Below, in pieces: positions 5,394-6,307 of a stretch of 6,307 nucleotides of DNA; positions within the stretch are counted from its first letter, which is position 1; every line of letters starts with the position of its first letter. The stretch comes from an uncultured Treponema sp. (GTDB taxonomy: Bacteria > Spirochaetota > Spirochaetia > Treponematales > Treponemataceae), in the NCBI GenBank assembly GCA_905373565.1, contig CAJPTT010000149.1:1-6307 (forward strand), given 5' to 3'. A model generated the notes under the pieces. It was given only the letters and a program-made list of their open reading frames with translations, had not been told where the DNA came from and did no database searches. The position numbers were made by a program, and so were the translations under genes.

Positions 5394-6307
5394 ATGGACA
5401 TCGAAGCGCTTGAATTCCGTGCGGCTTGTTTGCAAGCTGCGCGGAATTTTTTTATTACACATCAATATCTGGAGCTGGACACTCCGGCACTCTCGCCGAG
5501 GCTCATCCCCGAAAGCTGTCTCGAAGTGTTCCGCACAGAGTACCTCAAACCCTTTAAGACCGGCGAGGAGGCGGCAGTCCCGCTCTTTCTTGTCCCCTCC
5601 CCCGAAGTATTCATCAAGCCGGTTATTGCCGCGCATGGCCGGTCGGTATTTCAGCTTTCCAAATGTTACCGCAACTGCGAATCCGTCGGGCATATTCACA
5701 ACCCCGAATTTACCATGCTGGAATACTACACCATGCAGGCGAATTACCGCGATTCCGTCACGCTTACCGAAGCTTTTCTACAGACTATGGCGCAGGCAGT
5801 TGCGGACTTGCCGCTTGCCGATCCCGAATTGGGTGCGGTGCTTTCCAAACCGTTTTTGCAGCTGACTATGGACGAAGCCTTTAAACGATTCGCCGGTTTT
5901 TCCCTTGCCGAAGCGGAAACACCGGAGCTTGCCTTCCATGCGGAACGGCTCGGTCTCGGCGACAGGGCGCAGTATGAAGGCTGGGCATGGGATGATTTAT
6001 ACGAGCTGCTCTTGGTGCACTGCATCGAACCGCAGCTTCCGTTCGATGTGCCGGTTGCGCTGCTGGACTATCCCGCGCGGGTACCCTGCCTTGCACAGGA
6101 ACGGTCGGAACAGCGCACCGCCGCTGACGGATGGACATATATATGGAAGACAAAAGAGCGGTGGGAAGTATATGTACGCGGAGTGGAACTCGCAAATTGT
6201 TATACCGAAGCGCGGGACGCCGAAGAAATTAACCGCTCGTTTGCCGACGAAGCTGCAATCAAAAATGCAACGGCGCGGGTACCGCATCCCATACCGGAGA
6301 ACTTCGG
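5394..6307 (+). CDS. epmA: Elongation factor P--(R)-beta-lysine ligase EpmA/GenX, partial (3' end outside window)
   Basis: EpmA is a LysRS paralogue that activates lysine (preferably beta-lysine) and attaches it to a conserved Lys of elongation factor P, which relieves ribosome stalling at proline runs. The frame is open for 304 codons to the window edge without a stop. It lacks the N-terminal OB-fold of a true LysRS and starts directly in the class II catalytic core. Motif 1 ends in ELDTP (27-31), VPSPEVFIK (67-75) corresponds to the TSPEYHMK segment of E. coli EpmA, and motif 2 is FQLSKCYRNCESVGHIHNPEFTMLEYY (86-112) with Arg93. GVELAN (263-268) lies in the C-terminal part of the core. Motif 3 and roughly 30-40 residues should follow beyond 6307. 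The motif 2 loop has Cys-Glu where E. coli has Glu-Glu, and is one residue longer. ATG 5394 is the only ATG after the upstream in-frame stop at 5334; its ribosome-binding site is weak (GAAAAG), consistent with coupling to aspS. Confidence 0.9.
   Translation, partial: MDIEALEFRAACLQAARNFFITHQYLELDTPALSPRLIPESCLEVFRTEYLKPFKTGEEAAVPLFLVPSPEVFIKPVIAAHGRSVFQLSKCYRNCESVGHIHNPEFTMLEYYTMQANYRDSVTLTEAFLQTMAQAVADLPLADPELGAVLSKPFLQLTMDEAFKRFAGFSLAEAETPELAFHAERLGLGDRAQYEGWAWDDLYELLLVHCIEPQLPFDVPVALLDYPARVPCLAQERSEQRTAADGWTYIWKTKERWEVYVRGVELANCYTEARDAEEINRSFADEAAIKNATARVPHPIPENF

Noticed and set aside
5004..5699. 231-codon open frame on the minus strand across the aspS end and epmA start
   Set aside because: It lies fully antisense to two strongly conserved plus-strand genes, shows no recognisable domain, and is explained by codon bias of those genes.
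5383..5865. 160-codon plus-strand frame starting at TTG 5383
   Set aside because: It is an out-of-frame shadow of epmA. The epmA frame carries class II synthetase motifs and stays open to the window edge, while this frame has none.

Overview
The window looks like chromosomal DNA from a spirochete, most probably an oral or gut-type Treponema. This rests on protein style (an Rpn/PD-(D/E)XK transposase-like remnant, a spirochete-type lipobox, a bacterial AspRS followed by a GenX/EpmA paralogue) and moderate GC content. It was judged by eye without a database search, so the genus is an inference. All genes except the first are ordinary cellular genes.

Layout. (1) Positions 1-277: the 5' part of an Rpn-family gene on the minus strand. 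It breaks off inside its catalytic motif, exactly where a perfect 15-bp palindrome (12-45) begins. (2) 278-432: a short spacer with the Rpn promoter on the minus strand and, facing the other way, a well-formed Shine-Dalgarno and a 19-codon ORF of uncertain reality. (3) 433-2745: a minus-strand pair, a long three-domain Xaa-Pro aminopeptidase followed 51 bp later by ruvC (Holliday-junction resolvase), probably co-transcribed from an extended -10 promoter just upstream of the peptidase. (4) 2863-3378: a minus-strand gene for an unrecognised 171-residue lipoprotein. (5) 3379-3552: a divergent promoter region in which both outward promoters place the predicted transcription start within a few bases of the start codon. 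(6) 3553-6307: a plus-strand pair, aspS (complete) and epmA/genX (running off the right edge). They are separated by 71 bp that contain a 50-nt nested stem-loop.

How they work together. aspS and epmA form a translation cluster: one charges tRNA with aspartate, the other is a class II synthetase paralogue that lysylates elongation factor P. The peptidase and RuvC are unrelated in function and are probably just co-transcribed. No tRNA, rRNA, CRISPR array, intact insertion sequence or strong rho-independent terminator was seen. No stretch over 300 bases lacks a gene.

I did not find a clearly new biological system. The points most worth a second look are the palindrome at the Rpn break, the stem-loop joining aspS to epmA, the apparently leaderless divergent promoters, and a histidine in AspRS that suggests relaxed tRNA specificity.
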